From Chaetoderma sp. LZ-2023a (taxonomy: Eukaryota; Mollusca; Caudofoveata; Chaetodermatida; Chaetodermatidae): a stretch of DNA of 64,000 nt. The stretch spans positions 29,344,289-29,408,288 of the forward strand of contig CM067363.1 of the NCBI GenBank assembly GCA_034401795.1, given 5' to 3'. Positions 22,545 through 34,910 of the stretch are shown here, piece by piece. Made by a program: the position numbers and the translations under genes. Position 1 is the first letter of the stretch, and the number at the start of each line of letters is the position of its first letter. Under the pieces are notes generated by a model that ran no database searches, had not been told where the DNA came from, and saw only the letters and a list, made by a program, of their open reading frames with translations.

Positions 22545-23045
22545 CATTCAAAACGGCTTCTGTCATGGTCTTGAGAAATGTAACCCTTATGTCAACAGCA
22601 CCTCAAAGCGCCCAGGTTGCAGCTCATATCAATTAACCAGTTAATTGCCAAGATTTTTCAATAAAATCATATTGTTTGAAAGCCAAAGAAATACCATTTT
22701 TTTGTAAATTCACCACTGAATATTACAAAATCGTTTTCTGGCCTCAAGACAACCACAGAGCACGTGTTTGACCAGGTTGATGCCCAAATGGGGAAATTGT
22801 TACGAAAGTTCGAGTTTTTTTATTAGTCAGCATCCATTTGCAAGCCAAGAGAATAGTATTTTTGAAAATTTACCACTAGAATGGCTGGTTCGGTTGCATT
22901 CGGGACATTCTTAAGACCACTGTAGTGTGAGTTTCTTGCCGTCTTGACCATTACAGTTTAAGGCGACACAAGAGTGATTAACAGACTAAGACAAGACAAT
23001 TTTTTTGGAAATCTACAACCGGAGTGACTGGCTCGAACAAATGTC
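22545..23045. repeat. Degraded foldback family 2 sequence
   Basis: Words typical of family 2 (CGGCTTCTGTCATGGTCTTG, CATTTGCAAGCCAAGAGAA, AAAATTTACCACTAGAATGG, GTGACTGGCTCG) occur in sequence but with heavy divergence. Confidence 0.5.
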
Positions 23046-23235
23046 AGTTATACCTTATGTGGTCTGGCTTTTTCAGCCCTTGGACGTCTAACCTGGCCCG
23101 GTTTCCTAGCAGCCCTTGGTGAGACTGCAGGAATTTCAAATTCAACATTAGTTGCTTTAATGTAATTACTTGTAACTGTTTTTGCACTTAGGAACACTGT
23201 GACTATCAATTTCGAGAAAACTACACAGGTAAGTG

Positions 23236-23325
23236 GTTGAATATTTTGAAACTAATCTGACAGAACGCTGTTGCTGCCTGAGGCAGTAAGAGCGGCCAGT
23301 CAAACCAGTTTCAAAATATCCAACA
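23236..23325. repeat. Foldback family 1 copy
   Basis: Left arm GTTGAATATTTTGAAACTAA and right arm CAGTTTCAAAATATCCAAC flank a GCTGTTGCTGCCTGAGGC centre. Imperfect palindrome. Confidence 0.75.
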
Positions 23326-23412
23326 ACATACATGTACGTGCGCGAAATTACCTTGTGTGCGAATCAAAACTGATCTGGGCGATATAAGCTCAAATTTCGC
23401 GATTTTACTATT

Positions 23413-23414
<2 letters not shown>

Positions 23415-23447
<33 letters not shown>

Positions 23448-23451
23448 CATA
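23415..23451. repeat. (ATA)n microsatellite
   Basis: About ten ATA units. Confidence 0.95.
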
Positions 23452-23856
23452 TTCCATGTTAGCTAGTGAAGAACATCAAGCAGCAATCAAACATAGCAAA
23501 AACTCAGAAAATTTACTATGCCTACGATATCACGCGACTAAAACAGACCCGTATATATCACGACTATAGAACTATAACGGAAATAAATAACATTCTATGT
23601 CAACGAACTTGTCTAACGGTATTTAGTCACTATCACGAAAATTGTTGGTCACAGGTGAACTTTGAAGCAACTTTGAAAAATGATTTTAAAACATTGAATC
23701 AACTTTAGTGGAACTTTCCAGTTTACCCATCAATCATATGATGTCATAATCAATTACATTATGTGTAGGATGACGTCATAATCAATGACATGAATGATGT
23801 GGATAAGTTCATCATGAATGCATAATTGATGCTTCTTTACTATTTAATAAACATTC

Positions 23857-23953
23857 TGTTGAATATTTTGAAACTAATTTGACTGGGCCCTGTTGCTGCC
23901 ATAGGCAGCAGCAGCAGCAGCACCCAGTCAAATTAGTTTCAAAATATTAACAG
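23857..23953. repeat. Foldback family 1 copy
   Basis: Arms GTTGAATATTTTGAAACTAA and TTAGTTTCAAAATATTAAC pair across a GCTGCCATAGGCAGC loop with a GCA repeat. The upstream 23710-23830 holds the ATGACGTCATAATCAAT-like words that travel with this family. Confidence 0.8.
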
Positions 23954-24176
23954 CATACCTGTATAGTTTTCTGGAAATTAAGAGTCGGGGAGTTCAGGGA
24001 TCGAGCGAGTCCAACACAGGCGAAGTGTGAGTGGCGATTGGAGCAACTCATTCTACTGGGGGATCTTAATTGAATTTGTTCAAGAAAATGTGGGTTTTTT
24101 CATAGAAAATGTCCATTTGCAGACTTCCAATTCAAGTATATTAAAAATATTCAACAGACCATTTCTCCTTCGATCA

Positions 24177-24317
24177 ATACTTACCATTCTATTACTTCTG
24201 ATAACAAGCTATCCTGATAGCTGGCTCTAGGAATCTAGACTTAGTACGCTTTACCGGCTCCTGGAACCGGGTACCCAGTCCCAACAAATGGGTACCTTTC
24301 TGCCAGTGAGGCTCATT
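24177..24317. repeat. Left ITR of DIRS-2 (interrupted)
   Basis: Reverse complement of 32972-33112, including ACCGGCTCCTGGAACCGGGT and GGGTACC. The inner part of the ITR resumes at about 26579 (ATTTGCATAGC...ACAAGAG) after the nested repeat. Confidence 0.85.
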
Positions 24318-26578
24318 CTTGTTAGCTCACCTGGCCTGAAAGGCCAAGTGAGCTGATGTCGTGGCGACCGTCCATCGTCCGTCCATCCGTCAACTTTTCT
24401 TTTAAACGACTTCTCAAGAACCGCTGGGCCAATTTCAATTATATTTGACAGGAAGCATCCTTAGGGCATAGGGATCCAAGTTTGTTCAAACGAAGCTGAT
24501 CGGCCAATTAGGCCGACGGCCATCTTGGATTTTGGCCAATTTTGAGAAATGTATTTTAAAATCTTCTTCGAAACCGCTTGAGGGATTGAAGGAAACCTCA
24601 TGAAACTATGATTTAGGGCAAGAGCTCAACCAAATTTGTTCAAGGGAACATAATTGGTCAAATAGTTTGGCGGCCATCTTGGTTGACCTGGTTTTAGCGA
24701 AAATAACTTCTCCAGATCAGGCCGAAATTTGGGAGATATGATTAGGGACCAAGGACCAGTAAAGTTTCCTCAAGAGAAGTTGATCCGTAAAAAAACATGG
24801 CCCCCGTGGGCCAATCAAATATAGCATGTTTGGCGGCCATATTGGATTTTTTTATTTGATGGATTTTGAAACCGAAATTGGTTTTATATATTTTGGGTAT
24901 TCTGATCTCAAATTTACAATTTTTGAAGCTGTCGGATAAATGTGTTGGCGGCCATCTTGGATCATTCCATGCTAAAGCAATGGGAAATTAAAAATATCTT
25001 CTCGAGAACTGCTGGGCCGATTTCACTTATATTTGACATGAAGCATTCTTACGGCATAGAGATTCAAATTTGTTCAAATGAACCCGATCGGCCAATTTGG
25101 CCGGCGACCATCTTGGATATCGGCCGATTTTTAGAAATGTTTTTAAAAATCTTCTCCAAAACCATTTGAGAGATCGATTCAAAACTCACGAAATATGATC
25201 TAGGGTAAGTGCTGAATCAAGTTTGTTCAAGGGAACTTGATTGACCAAATGGGTCAGCGGCCATCTTGGATGACCTAGTTTTCACAAAAATGACTTCTTC
25301 CCCAGAACCGCTGAAGCGATCAGGCCGAAATATGTGATATATAATTAGGAACTATCGGCGATTAATGTTTGTTCAAGAGAAGTTGATTCGTCAAAAAACA
25401 TGGCCACGGTGGACCAATCAAAATATAGTGTATTTGGCAGCCACATTGGATTTTTTTATTTGATGGATTTTGAGGCCGAAATTCGTTTTATATAGGTTTT
25501 TTGGGTATTCTGATCTCAAATTTGCAATTTTCGAAACTGTCGGATAAATGGTTTGGCAGCTATCTTGGATGATTTTCCTGCCAAAAGCTCCCATACTAAA
25601 GCAATGGGAAATTTAAAATGTCTTCTCGAGAACTACTGGGCTGATTTGAATTATATTTGGCAGGAAGCATCCTTATGGCATAGAGATTTCATTTTGTTCA
25701 AACGAAGCCGATCGGCCAATTTGGCCGGTGGCCGTCTTGGATTTTGGCCGATTAAAAAAAATCTTGTTCTCCGAAATGGCTTGGGGAATCGATTCAAAAC
25801 TTATGAAACCTCATCTAGGCAAAGAGGTAAGCCAAGCTTGTTTAAGACCACTTGATTGACCGAATGGTTCTGCAGTCATCTTGGATGACGTAGTTTTCCT
25901 GAAAACAACGGCCAAAATTGGTTCTATATATGTTTTTTGGGTATTCTGAGCTCAAATTTGCAATTTTCGAAACTGTCGGATAAACGCTTTGGTGGCCATC
26001 TTGGAAAATTTTCTCGTCAAAAGCTCCCATGCTAAAGCAATGGGAAATTTAAAATGTCTTCTCGAGAACTACCAGGCCGATTTCGATTATATTTGGCAGG
26101 AAGCATCCTTCGGGCATAAGGATCCAAGTTTGTTCAAATGAACCCGATCAGCCAATTTGCCAAGCGGCCATTTTGGATTTCGGCCGATTTCAGGAAATGT
26201 CTTTGAAAATCTTCTCCGAAGCCACTTGTGGAATCTTCATCTAGGCCAAGAGGTAAGCCAAGTTTGTTCAAGAGGACTTGATTGACCAAATGGTTCGGCG
26301 ACCATCTTGGATGACCTGGTTTTCACGAAAATGACTCCTCCAGAACAGTTGAAGGGATCGGGCCGAAATTTGGGCCATTAAAATTTGTTCAAAGGAAGTT
26401 GATCCATCAAAAAAACATGGGCGCCAGGGGGCAATCAAAATGTAGTGTGTTTGGCGGGCATATTGCTCTTGCAAAAATGTCCACAAACTCATTTAAAAGA
26501 CTGCTAAACCACCCACCAACAATTTTGGCAAGAATTGATGGTGCTCCAGGTGAGTGACACAGGCCCCTTGGGCCTCTT
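24318..26578 (+). repeat. Interspersed repeat with about 0.43-0.62-kb internal units, inserted in the DIRS-2 ITR
   Basis: It starts CTTGTTAGCTCACCTGGCC and ends AGGCCCCTTGGGCCTCTT. Internally, blocks with CTTCTCGAGAAC, GGCAGGAAGCATCC and GGCGGCCATCTTGGAT recur near 24405, 25005, 25620 and 26055. ATT occurs at both borders (24315-24317 and 26579-26581) as a possible duplication. Repeats with these ends are, from memory, abundant in mollusc genomes. No protein coding potential. Confidence 0.7.
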
Positions 26579-27499
26579 ATTTGCATAGCAACAAGAGCAC
26601 ACATGCTTTCTTTGCATTTGGAAATATCTTACTGAATTTAAAGTTTTTCTAGGTCATTTTCTGTGCCTGTGGTTGCTGTTTTTCGCTTCGAGGATTATTG
26701 GATTATCATGGAAGGAGCCGTTGAATCTCAGGTCGTATATTTTCATGTTATTCCATAGTTGTAAAAAGACTTAGGTCTGTGTCGCATGTTCCAATTTCTG
26801 ACCCTGAATCTGGGACGTGTGTTAACAACGAAATATGCCAGATTGGTCGCCTTCCTTTAATCCCAACAGGCGATCGGCAGATGTGAAATAAGCTGTTGGC
26901 TATTCAGTGTTTTTAACACGAAAATCGGCTGATGTCGTTCTCCGTATTATCCGAGCGGGTGACGTCACACCAGGTTTATTCTCGGATTTTTATGTGAAGA
27001 AAATGTTTCATTAATTTGTGCATCTTGTTCTGGTTGCTGCGTACTTCATTTGTACCAGAAAACGTTGGAATTTTCAAGTTTTGCGTGTTATCACGATCTG
27101 TTTGCAATGATCAGTGGTTTCAAAATTCTTGATTAAGATGTGTGGTCTGCAGTTTTACCGTGTTTTACAGCAGTTTGTTTACATGGGGTTTTTTTTCACA
27201 TATCGTTTTGGCCTTCGTTTGAGAGTATAATTTAAAATTTATTGTTAAATATACAACGAAAGCTATTCGATATGGTTCCTGATTCTGTTTATACATCTGT
27301 CATGATCAGTATATGGGTGTATGAACTTCATGTCCGCTTCATTCTTGTCTTCATAATCTATCGATCTTTGCTGTAACGTTGCGGGGTGGAGTGCTGGAGG
27401 GTTAGAACTTATTTATCTTCAAAATTTTTGAAAATAATTTGTCTGCCTTCCATTATTGTTTCATTCCGCTTGCTTATTTTAGGTTTTGTGCTTATTTTA

Positions 27500-29584
27500 T
27501 AGGCCAAGGCTACCCCGCCATCTTGCCCAGTGTGCCACAAGTTCGTCAAGGTCATATATAAAGACCATGTCTGTTACCGTTGTTCTCCTTGTAATATCGA
27601 TAATAGGTGTGACATATGTTCATTGTGGCTGGTCGATATGTTGGTCAAGTTCCGTTCTCAGGACTTGGCAGGGTCTGATGCGGGGTCAGGCAGTCCGAAA
27701 GTAAATCGTGGAGCGTCCGTTTCAACCCCTGCGGGCGCTCCATGTCTGCAACCGGAGGCTTCGGAGATGGCACCTCCGACGTGGTTTGGACCTGCTATGC
27801 AAGGCTTCTTGCATAGCGTCATTCCTACGCTGGTGTCGTCCCTGATGCCAAAAGTTGTAGGGCAGTCGCTTCCCGTGCTTGGTATGGACCCTGTCCTTGG
27901 ATAGGGTTCTGGACTGGCTACCGAGGGGGCCGTCTCGTATGGCTCCAGGGCAGTCCCGTCAGGCTCCGGCCTGATGGGTTCTGTCTCTCTGCGGCCACCT
28001 CTGGGTGGTCCAGTGGTGGTGGCCAGTCCGTCAGGCATTGGAGCCATTCGTCAGAACGGCTCCAGTGACTCCTCATCTGGTGACAACTCTTCGGAGTCTG
28101 AAGATGAGGAGGAGAGACTGCTACGGCCTGAGATGCCGTGGGTGGAGAGCATGGAGGTCGATTCCGTCCTGGACGGAACCGCCCTCCATCTTCCTGGTTT
28201 GGCGCAAGCCAAGACACCGCTCCGCCCGTGGATGAGGCCACACTGGTACCGGGCACCCGTCCAGTGCTGGTTGGTTTGCCGCCAATCGGTGACGGGTGTT
28301 GCTGGCCAGGCTGGATATGCGCCTATCTCGCCTGGTCCAGCGGCCACATATGGGGTGCCGTTGGTGCCCGTGTATGGCCACGGTTCCATAACTGCTACGG
28401 GTTCGCACGGTTTTCCGTGCGGGCCTACTCCATGGAATGGAGAACTCCATGGGGTGGCGGCGGACCCATACAGTACCAGTATTTCTGGCTTACCAGCGGT
28501 GGCGCCTAGCCGGAAGGCCGTTGCTGGTAGAACCGTGAATATGTCAACGGGTGACCTATTCATGGGAGTGTCCTCTTCAGAGACAGACTAGTCCGAGGCT
28601 CTGGTTCAGCTAGCCAGGGTGGACCCATCTGTGGTTTCGGCCACGGCTGAAGAGGATACACCCCGTCCATTGGTTGCATCGATTTGGATGGGGGTCTTGC
28701 CTGCGGCTCGGATCCAGTCCATTGGATTGGACCCTAGGTTTAAGGAGGTACTGGATGCTATTTATAGCAAGCAACTCCTGACCAAGGGCCAGCTCCCTGC
28801 GGCCTCCAGGTAGGTGCGGGCGAGATGTATTCCCCGTGGGGAATACGACAGAATACGACAAGTATGGCGTGGTTCCAGCGGTCACTGAAGATGACCACTG
28901 GGTACTTGGAGTAGAGTGCTGGAGCGGGTTGCCCCGCTCCAGCGCTTGTGGACAAGTCCCAAGTACACCATGAGGAAGTCCTGGCCCTATGTGATGAGGG
29001 GGTGAGAGCAGCAATGAGTGCTGTGAATCACTCTTATCGCCTTCTTCAGTCAGTGTGGGCTGAAGCGGGGGCATGCCACCCTGTGCCACCTGTGGCGCTA
29101 TCATGCGTTAATGATGGCTTGGTGCTGTCTATGGGTGCAGGCGCGAGTGACGAAGTCCAGTAGGAAGATGGTCCTTGACCATATGCGTTCGGCCACCACC
29201 ATTAGGGAGCGTTTGCTTGGAACGCCCCTGACTGGCCCTAGCATCTTTGGTGGCCAAGTGCGGGCCATCTTGGAGGACACCACCAATATTGCGCAGAATC
29301 GGTTGGCTGTAAATCTACAGCTAGAACTAGTGCGACAGGCGCACGCACTAGTTGCTGTAGCTAAGCAGCTGACCGGACAACCTTCCAAGAAGCAGAAGAA
29401 GCATAAAAGCAAGGCGAAAGCCAAGCCTGCTTCTGCTGGGTCTTCACAGCTGCCTCTGGCGAAGAAGGTGAAGAAGGTTGTGGAGGTTCCTGCCCACCCC
29501 AATGTTGCTCCTGATCGCCTGAGAGGCGGGAAGGGCAAGGGTAAGTCCTCCAAGGGCGGAAGGAAGGGAGCTGATCGTACCTGA
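27500..29584 (+). pseudogene. DIRS-2 Gag-like ORF (broken)
   Basis: Pieces at 27530-27904, 27974-28591 and 29111-29584. The Cys/His cluster CPVCHKF...HVCYRCSPC...CDICSLW follows a pyrimidine-rich AG acceptor-like site (TTATTTTATAG, ending 27502). The piece at 29111 contains RLLGTPLTGPSIFGG, matching the conserved GPGLFGG region of the intact copies, then a Lys/Gly-rich basic tail. The frame is lost at several places between 27904 and 29111. Confidence 0.8.
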
Positions 29585-29883
29585 GGGTATGGTAGCTCCC
29601 TTCATATCTGCCTGGACCGCGCCTGTGCAACAGGAACAGCGGTGCCAGTTAGACCAGTCAATCCAAGACAAAAATGGTTCTCTCTCATATCAAGAGAGGG
29701 GTGGGCGGGGAGCGGATCACGAGCCAGACTCCCGCATTAGGTGTCAATGCGTCTATAGTGGGTGGAAGGCTCATGCGTTTCGTCGAGGCTTGGCGAGGTA
29801 TGACATCAGACAGTCTGGTCCTGGGATGGTTATCCCAGGGGTACATGCCAGAGTAGTAGGATTTTCCACCACAAAATCTGTCT

Positions 29884-31802
29884 TTGGTACTTGTCTGGAC
29901 ACCCGTACCAAGGGAGCCGGACAAGTTAGAAGCCATTCAAAACGAAGTGTCAGGTTTGCTTCTGAAGGGAGCAATAAAACCAGCAAACCAGAACACTCCA
30001 GGCTTCTATTCAAACATGTTCCTTGTCCCCAAGAGCACAGGGCGTTGGAGACCCGTACTTAATCTCAGGCCATTGAATTGGTTTATCCATACGCCTCGGT
30101 TTCAGATGGAAACTCTGAGGTCGATAATGGCAGGATTGAGGAAAGGAATGTAGTGTGTGTCAATCGATCTGAAAGATGCATATTTCCACATTCCAATGAA
30201 CAGGAGTTGTCACAGGTTTCTGAGATTCGCGTTTCAGAATCAGGTATGGGCGTTTGTAGTCCTCCCATTCGGCCTGTCGACAGCTCCATGGGTTTTTTCA
30301 CCAGAGTGGTCCTTGCGGTGACAGCGTTTCCCAGAAGAGAGAACGTGGCGCTTCACACCTACATAGACGATTGGCTTATCAAGGTGGACACGCCAGCCAG
30401 GTTAGAAGTGGATACTGCTCTGACTCTGAAGTTACTTTCAGATCTAGGCTGGATAGTCAACAAGGAGAAATCTGAATTGACACCCACTCAACATTTCGTT
30501 TATTTGGGGATGCGATTCAATCTCAAGGAGGGCAGAGTTTACCCATCAGAGCCCAGAGTGGTGTCTCTGTTAGCCATCTTCAAGAGTTTTCGATTGTGAA
30601 ACCGCATTCAGGCGAGGCGGTTTCTTCAGATGCTGGGCATGATGGTCTCCATGGAGCAGGTAATCCTGTATGCTGCCCTGATGCGAAGACCTATCCAGTT
30701 GTATCTAATGTCTCTGCGGAAACAGAGAACAGAACCCTTGTCAAAGCTCGTACCAGTTTTGGAGCCAATAATGTCGCATCTTGTATGGTGGAAAAAGCGT
30801 CAGAATCTCCTGGTAGGAGTTTTGCTGCACCTACCCCACCCGCAGCTGTCCGTGTATACGGAGGCATCGCTGGAGGGGTGGAGGGGCTGCCTGGGAGAAC
30901 ACCAGGTCTCGGGCACATGGACTCTCCAAGAAAGCCAGCTGCATATCAATCTGTTGGAAATGATGGCATTGGACCTGGCGTTGGAAAAGTTTCTTACAAA
31001 AGTCAGGGGCGAGGTGATATTGATACGGTCGAACAACTCGACAGTAGTATCATACATAAATAGCCAAGGCGGGACCAAGTCACCCACACTGTGTATCAAG
31101 ATGTGGCACTTGATTCAATGGTGCAGGAATTACTTAGTTGTTTTGAAAGCAGCTCACATTCCTGGGTGATTGAATGTTCTGGCAGATGCTTTGTCTCGCA
31201 GACAGAGGATTCTGCCAACAGAATGGTCTCTCAACCCTCCAGTTCTTCACAGGATCTTCAAGCATTGGGGCAAACCCAACATGGACTTGTTTGCCACAAA
31301 GGAAAATGCTCAAATCATGACTTATGTCTCACCGATTCCAGATCCAAATTGCGTCGATACAGAATCTCTGGCGATAAGCTGGAAAGGGATGCACGCTTAC
31401 GCGTATCCCCCCACCATTCTTCTACCGAAGATTTTGGTGAAGATCAGGGAGGAACCATGCCTGGTCCTGCTAATAGCATCATTTTGGGCCAGCAGGGCGT
31501 GGTTCACGGATCTTCTGGATCTGCTGGTGGACAATCCAGTGCAGTTGCCCGAGATTCCGAACATAATCTCCCAAGCCAAGGGATGCTTCCTACACAAGTG
31601 TCCCAAAATTTTCAAATTGACTGCGTTGATGTTATCAAACAACGTTCCACGTCGGAAGGTTTTTCTCGACAAGCTGCGAAATTCATCGCAGCTGCGAGAA
31701 GGAGGTCAACCTTCAAGTCATATAACCACAAGGTTAACAAATTTTCAGACTGGTGTGAAGGAAAGGGTATTGATACCTTTCAATCCACTATTCAGCAAAT
31801 AG
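29884..31802 (+). pseudogene. DIRS-2 RT-RNase H ORF (broken, catalytic residues lost)
   Basis: Pieces at 29884-30153, 30300-30599, 30630-31169 and 31170-31802. RT motif C (YIDDW) is intact, but a TAG replaces the Trp in the GMWAVSIDL-like motif at 30151-30153, and the region between is frameshifted. In RNase H, the first Asp reads Glu (YTEAS) and the later Asp reads Asn (RSNNSTVV); both are catalytic positions in intact copies. The C-terminal domain (DLFATKENA, AYAYPPTILLPKIL) is still readable. Confidence 0.88.
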
Positions 31803-32644
31803 CAGACTTTCTCTGTGAGCTATTCTATTCAGGATTAGCTCCTGTCACAATTGCTGGATACAAGTCAGTTTTGGCATCAGTTATCCCTTGTCTAGCCAAC
31901 AGGGATAGTCCAGAGGTGGCCCAGTTAAATGTGATGGTGAAGGGAATGAGCAATCTCCGACCGAGACAACCGGTAGTCATTCCAGCCTGGAGTCTATCTT
32001 TAGTGCTTAATGTACTGGCCAAGCACCCTTTCGAACACTTGGGTTCGGCTAGTCTAAAGCATTTGACTCTAAAGGCGGTCTTTCTATTGGCAGCTTCCTC
32101 AGCTAGAAGGCGCAGTGAGATGCATGCGCTTTCAACAGAGAAGGACCGATTTATTGTCTCCGGAGAGGGTCTGCATCTACTGCCAAGAGCAGAGTTTATG
32201 TCAAAGAATCAATCTTTGAAATATCCCGGCAAACTGATCATTATACCGAAACTAACTAGGTTTGATCATGATGCCAGTGTCTGGTAGCCAGTCCGTGCTT
32301 TGACTAAGTACAAAAAATGGACAGACTCGTTACGGTCGAATGATAGACATCTGTCGATCTGCCATAAGAAGCCATATGGCACCGCATCCATGGATTCTAT
32401 CTCTCGTTGGGTAGTGGAATGCATACAAACTACCCACGAGATTGCGACTGGGCACCAGGTGCAATGCGCAAGGGCACACGATGTTAGAGGAATAGCCGCC
32501 TCGACCGTCCTTTACAATGGTGTTCCATTAGAGGACATAATGGCTGTTGCACAATGGCACTGTGAGTCCTCTTTCACGAATTACTATATGAGGGATGTGT
32601 GAGACTCTGCCGATCCACTCGCTTTAGCTGTTTTGAAACGATAG
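31091..32644 (+). pseudogene. DIRS-2 tyrosine recombinase ORF (one TAG)
   Basis: The frame 31091-32287 continues in phase to 32602 after a single TAG at 32285-32287 (following DASVW). Box-I Arg (SARRRSEMHAL), HxxR (AHDVRGI) and the final WHCESSFTNYY with the catalytic Tyr are all present. The first about 130 codons overlap the RT-RNase H frame. The YR is the best-preserved part of this copy. Confidence 0.85.
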
Positions 32645-32817
32645 TTAAACGGCCATGCTGTTCGTACATACTTGAAAAAGCAAAGGTTAAGGAACAGACA
32701 TGGTCAAGCGAGAAAATTACAACCTAATTGTGTCGCGGATGGTCGAACAAGTGCTTGGTTGAAGGCTCCATGTCTGAAATCTAATAATCATAAGGTAATT
32801 CAAATCTGGTTTTATCA

Positions 32818-32893
32818 GATGTAATAGAATGGGTAAGTACTGATCGAAGGAGAATGAAGGAAATTTCAATTTCCCTTTCTCTGATACTTACCA
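32818..32893. repeat. Internal complementary region (ICR) of DIRS-2
   Basis: GTAATAGAATGGGTAAGTAC followed by ATACTTACCATTCTATTAC. The first half is complementary to the left terminus and the second to the right terminus, joined at GGAGAATGAAGGAAATTTC. Confidence 0.8.
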
Positions 32894-32943
32894 TTCTATT
32901 ACGGACCCTGCCTCCCAGCCCCACGGAGGCAAGCCATAGGTAT

Positions 32944-33112
32944 TCTCTTGTTTGGTAGCTATGCAAACAATATGAGCCTCACTGGCAGAAGGGTACCCGT
33001 TTGTTTGCACCTGGTACCCGGTTCCAGGAGCCGGTAAAGCTTACTAAGTCTAGATTCCTAGAGCCAGCTATCCAGATAGCTTGTTATCAGAAGTAGTAGA
33101 ATGGTAAGTATT
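32944..33112. repeat. Right ITR of DIRS-2
   Basis: Inverted copy of the left ITR. The terminal extension unique to this side runs to about 33153 (GAAATTTCCTTCATTC), as in the ICR. Confidence 0.85.
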
Positions 33113-33153
33113 GTAAGATCTCGGAGAAAGGGAAATTGAAATTTCCTTCATTC

Positions 33154-33801
33154 TTACATCGTGTTCAAAATCGTACATATTTCTATTACTGTTTTGGAAA
33201 CTTATTTTTATGAGCTGTACTAGTGTTGTTCCGATTAATTGATTTGATCGATGATTGATTGGTTTGCATGTTCAACCAACCGATCGATCAGGATTTTCGA
33301 AATCGATTTTGGTTGTTTATAAATTGACTTTGTTAATATATTGTAACTGGTCAAGCTAGAAAACAAAGAATTTTTGGAAAAGAATTTAAATTTAATTGTT
33401 AAAACTATATAGTATTACTCCCTAGTCTAAGACATTAATTCTTTCAGCAATGAACTAGTATGTTAATTTCAAAGGAACCATACCAATAACATGTTGAATA
33501 TTTTGAAACTTATTTAACTTGAAGCTGTTGCTGCCTAAGGCAGCACCAGCTTCCAGTCAAATGAGTTTCAAAATATTCAACAGATTATTTCTTAAATTAT
33601 TAAGAATCTGTCATACCTGCGACTTGGTTTGAAAGGGATGATTATCCTCTAACATGTTATAATTACTGCATTCAAAATGGGTAAAAAATTGGAACCTGTT
33701 ATGATCAATCATTAATTGGTCATCGATTAGTATATAAAACCAATCATCGATCACAAAAATAGTACCAACTCCCAACACTAATCTGTACTATATACTTTCA
33801 G
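33154..33801. other. Intronic or intergenic non-coding sequence
   Basis: No gene seen. A foldback family 1 copy lies at 33493-33583. AT-rich, ending in a pyrimidine tract and AG at the first recognised TBC exon. Confidence 0.5.
33493..33583. repeat. Foldback family 1 copy
   Basis: Arms GTTGAATATTTTGAAACTTA and TGAGTTTCAAAATATTCAAC, centre GCTGTTGCTGCCTAAGGCAG. Confidence 0.8.
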
Positions 33802-34004
33802 ATGCTGCAGTGCAGACGAAACATTTGAATATATCGAATCTCCGACAGATTTATCACACGAATTTGATTTCAGTAAAATACATATCATACCTACGTGTAG
33901 GAGCAACAGAATTAGTGCTTTAAGTTCTGATCAGTTTGATGAGCTACTAGATGAAGATGGCCGACTCGTTGATGAACACGCTCTAAGACAAGCAGTATTT
34001 CTTG
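33802..34004 (+). CDS. TBC-domain Rab-GAP gene, exon A (first recognised)
   Basis: Acceptor ATACTTTCAG, donor GGTAAAAA. It encodes an acidic linker followed by FDELLDEDGRLVDEHALRQA, the usual lead-in to a TBC domain, ending in phase 1 within a Gly codon. The 5' part of the gene is not seen in the window. The nine exons found (33802-53879) total 1190 bases, about 396 codons, and join without frame conflict. TBC proteins accelerate GTP hydrolysis by Rab GTPases on membranes. The domain reads closest to the TBC1D25/TBC1D15-17 group, but I do not assign an ortholog. Confidence 0.8.
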
Positions 34005-34490
34005 GTAAAAATTTTAATGTTTTGAATTTCTTCTAATATATCATATATATTTACACTACATTACTGCATAGAAATAAGTTAACATGTTTCCTTAGCAAAA
34101 TAACATGCTGCTAGGCTTGCACAATTATTCGATTAATCGCGATTATTCTTTAAAATATGATCGTAGATGATTACAAAACTAAATAATCGAATAATTGAAG
34201 CTAGTTGTTTGCTTTGTCCATGCGTCCATCCATTCAGGCTTTCATTTCCGTGTGATAACTCAAGTTCTATTGAACAGATCATTACCAATCTAGTGTGGGA
34301 GCGTGTCCTTGGTGGTACAGAGCATCCTGTCGATTTTGGTGTCAACGGTCACGGAGACCTAATTAATTATGTAATATTGTGTTTCCGGATGATAATTCGA
34401 GTTCTATTGAAGGGATATTTGACAATCTGGCATGGGAGTATGTCTTTAGTAGTCTGAAGAGCCCTCTCGATTTTGGCCTCAAACGGTCAA

Positions 34491-34505
34491 AGGTCACGGT
34501 GACCT
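34491..34505. promoter_or_regulatory. Perfect estrogen-response-element-like palindrome
   Basis: AGGTCACGGTGACCT fits the inverted-repeat-3 consensus AGGTCAnnnTGACCT with no mismatch. It lies inside a satellite unit, so binding is possible, but function is inference. Confidence 0.5.
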
Positions 34506-34895
34506 AATTAATTACATAATGTTTCCAGACGATAACTGAAGTTCTATTGAAGGGATCGTTACAAATCTGGCGTGGGAGCTTGTCCTTAGTGGTCCGAAGA
34601 ATCCTACTGATTTAGGGAGTCAAACAGCCAAAGATCACGGTCATGGTGACATAATTAATAACGTAATAGTGTGTTTTGAGTTCTATTGAAGGGTTCGTTA
34701 CCAATCTGGCATTGGAGCTTTTCCTTCGTGCTCTGAGGAACCCTATCAATTTTGGGGTCATGGTCATGATGACCCACATGTAATTAATGATGTAATATTG
34801 TGTTTCCAATGATAACTCAAGTTCTATTGAAGGGATCGTTAGCAATGGTATAGGCGCTTGTCCTTGGTGGTCCGAAAAACAAATTTTGGGGTCAA

Positions 34896-34910
34896 AGGTC
34901 ACAGTGACCT
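34896..34910. promoter_or_regulatory. Perfect estrogen-response-element-like palindrome
   Basis: AGGTCACAGTGACCT, identical to the classical vitellogenin-type element, in another satellite unit. Confidence 0.5.

Larger units (their letters stand above)
21585..24159. other. Non-coding, repeat-rich interval
   Basis: No gene supported. It contains a tandem duplication of about 63 bp (21688-21815, units starting GAGTCTGCCGTTTTAGATA), repeated CCCATARCGAC words (21834-21888), a (GT)n tract, degraded foldback family 2 sequence and two foldback family 1 copies, listed separately. Confidence 0.6.
24160..33153 (+). mobile_element. DIRS-like retrotransposon, copy DIRS-2 (decayed)
   Basis: Plus-strand element of a second DIRS family. 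The ITRs are 24177-24317 (continued after an insertion at about 26579-26598) and 32944-33112, and the ICR is about 32818-32893. Without the nested repeat at 24318-26578 it is about 6.7 kb. Gag, RT-RNase H and YR regions are all interrupted. Confidence 0.9.

Noticed and set aside
24942-26604. ORFs of 60-100 codons in the 2.26-kb repeat
   Set aside because: They follow the internal repeat units, differ between units and show no domain.
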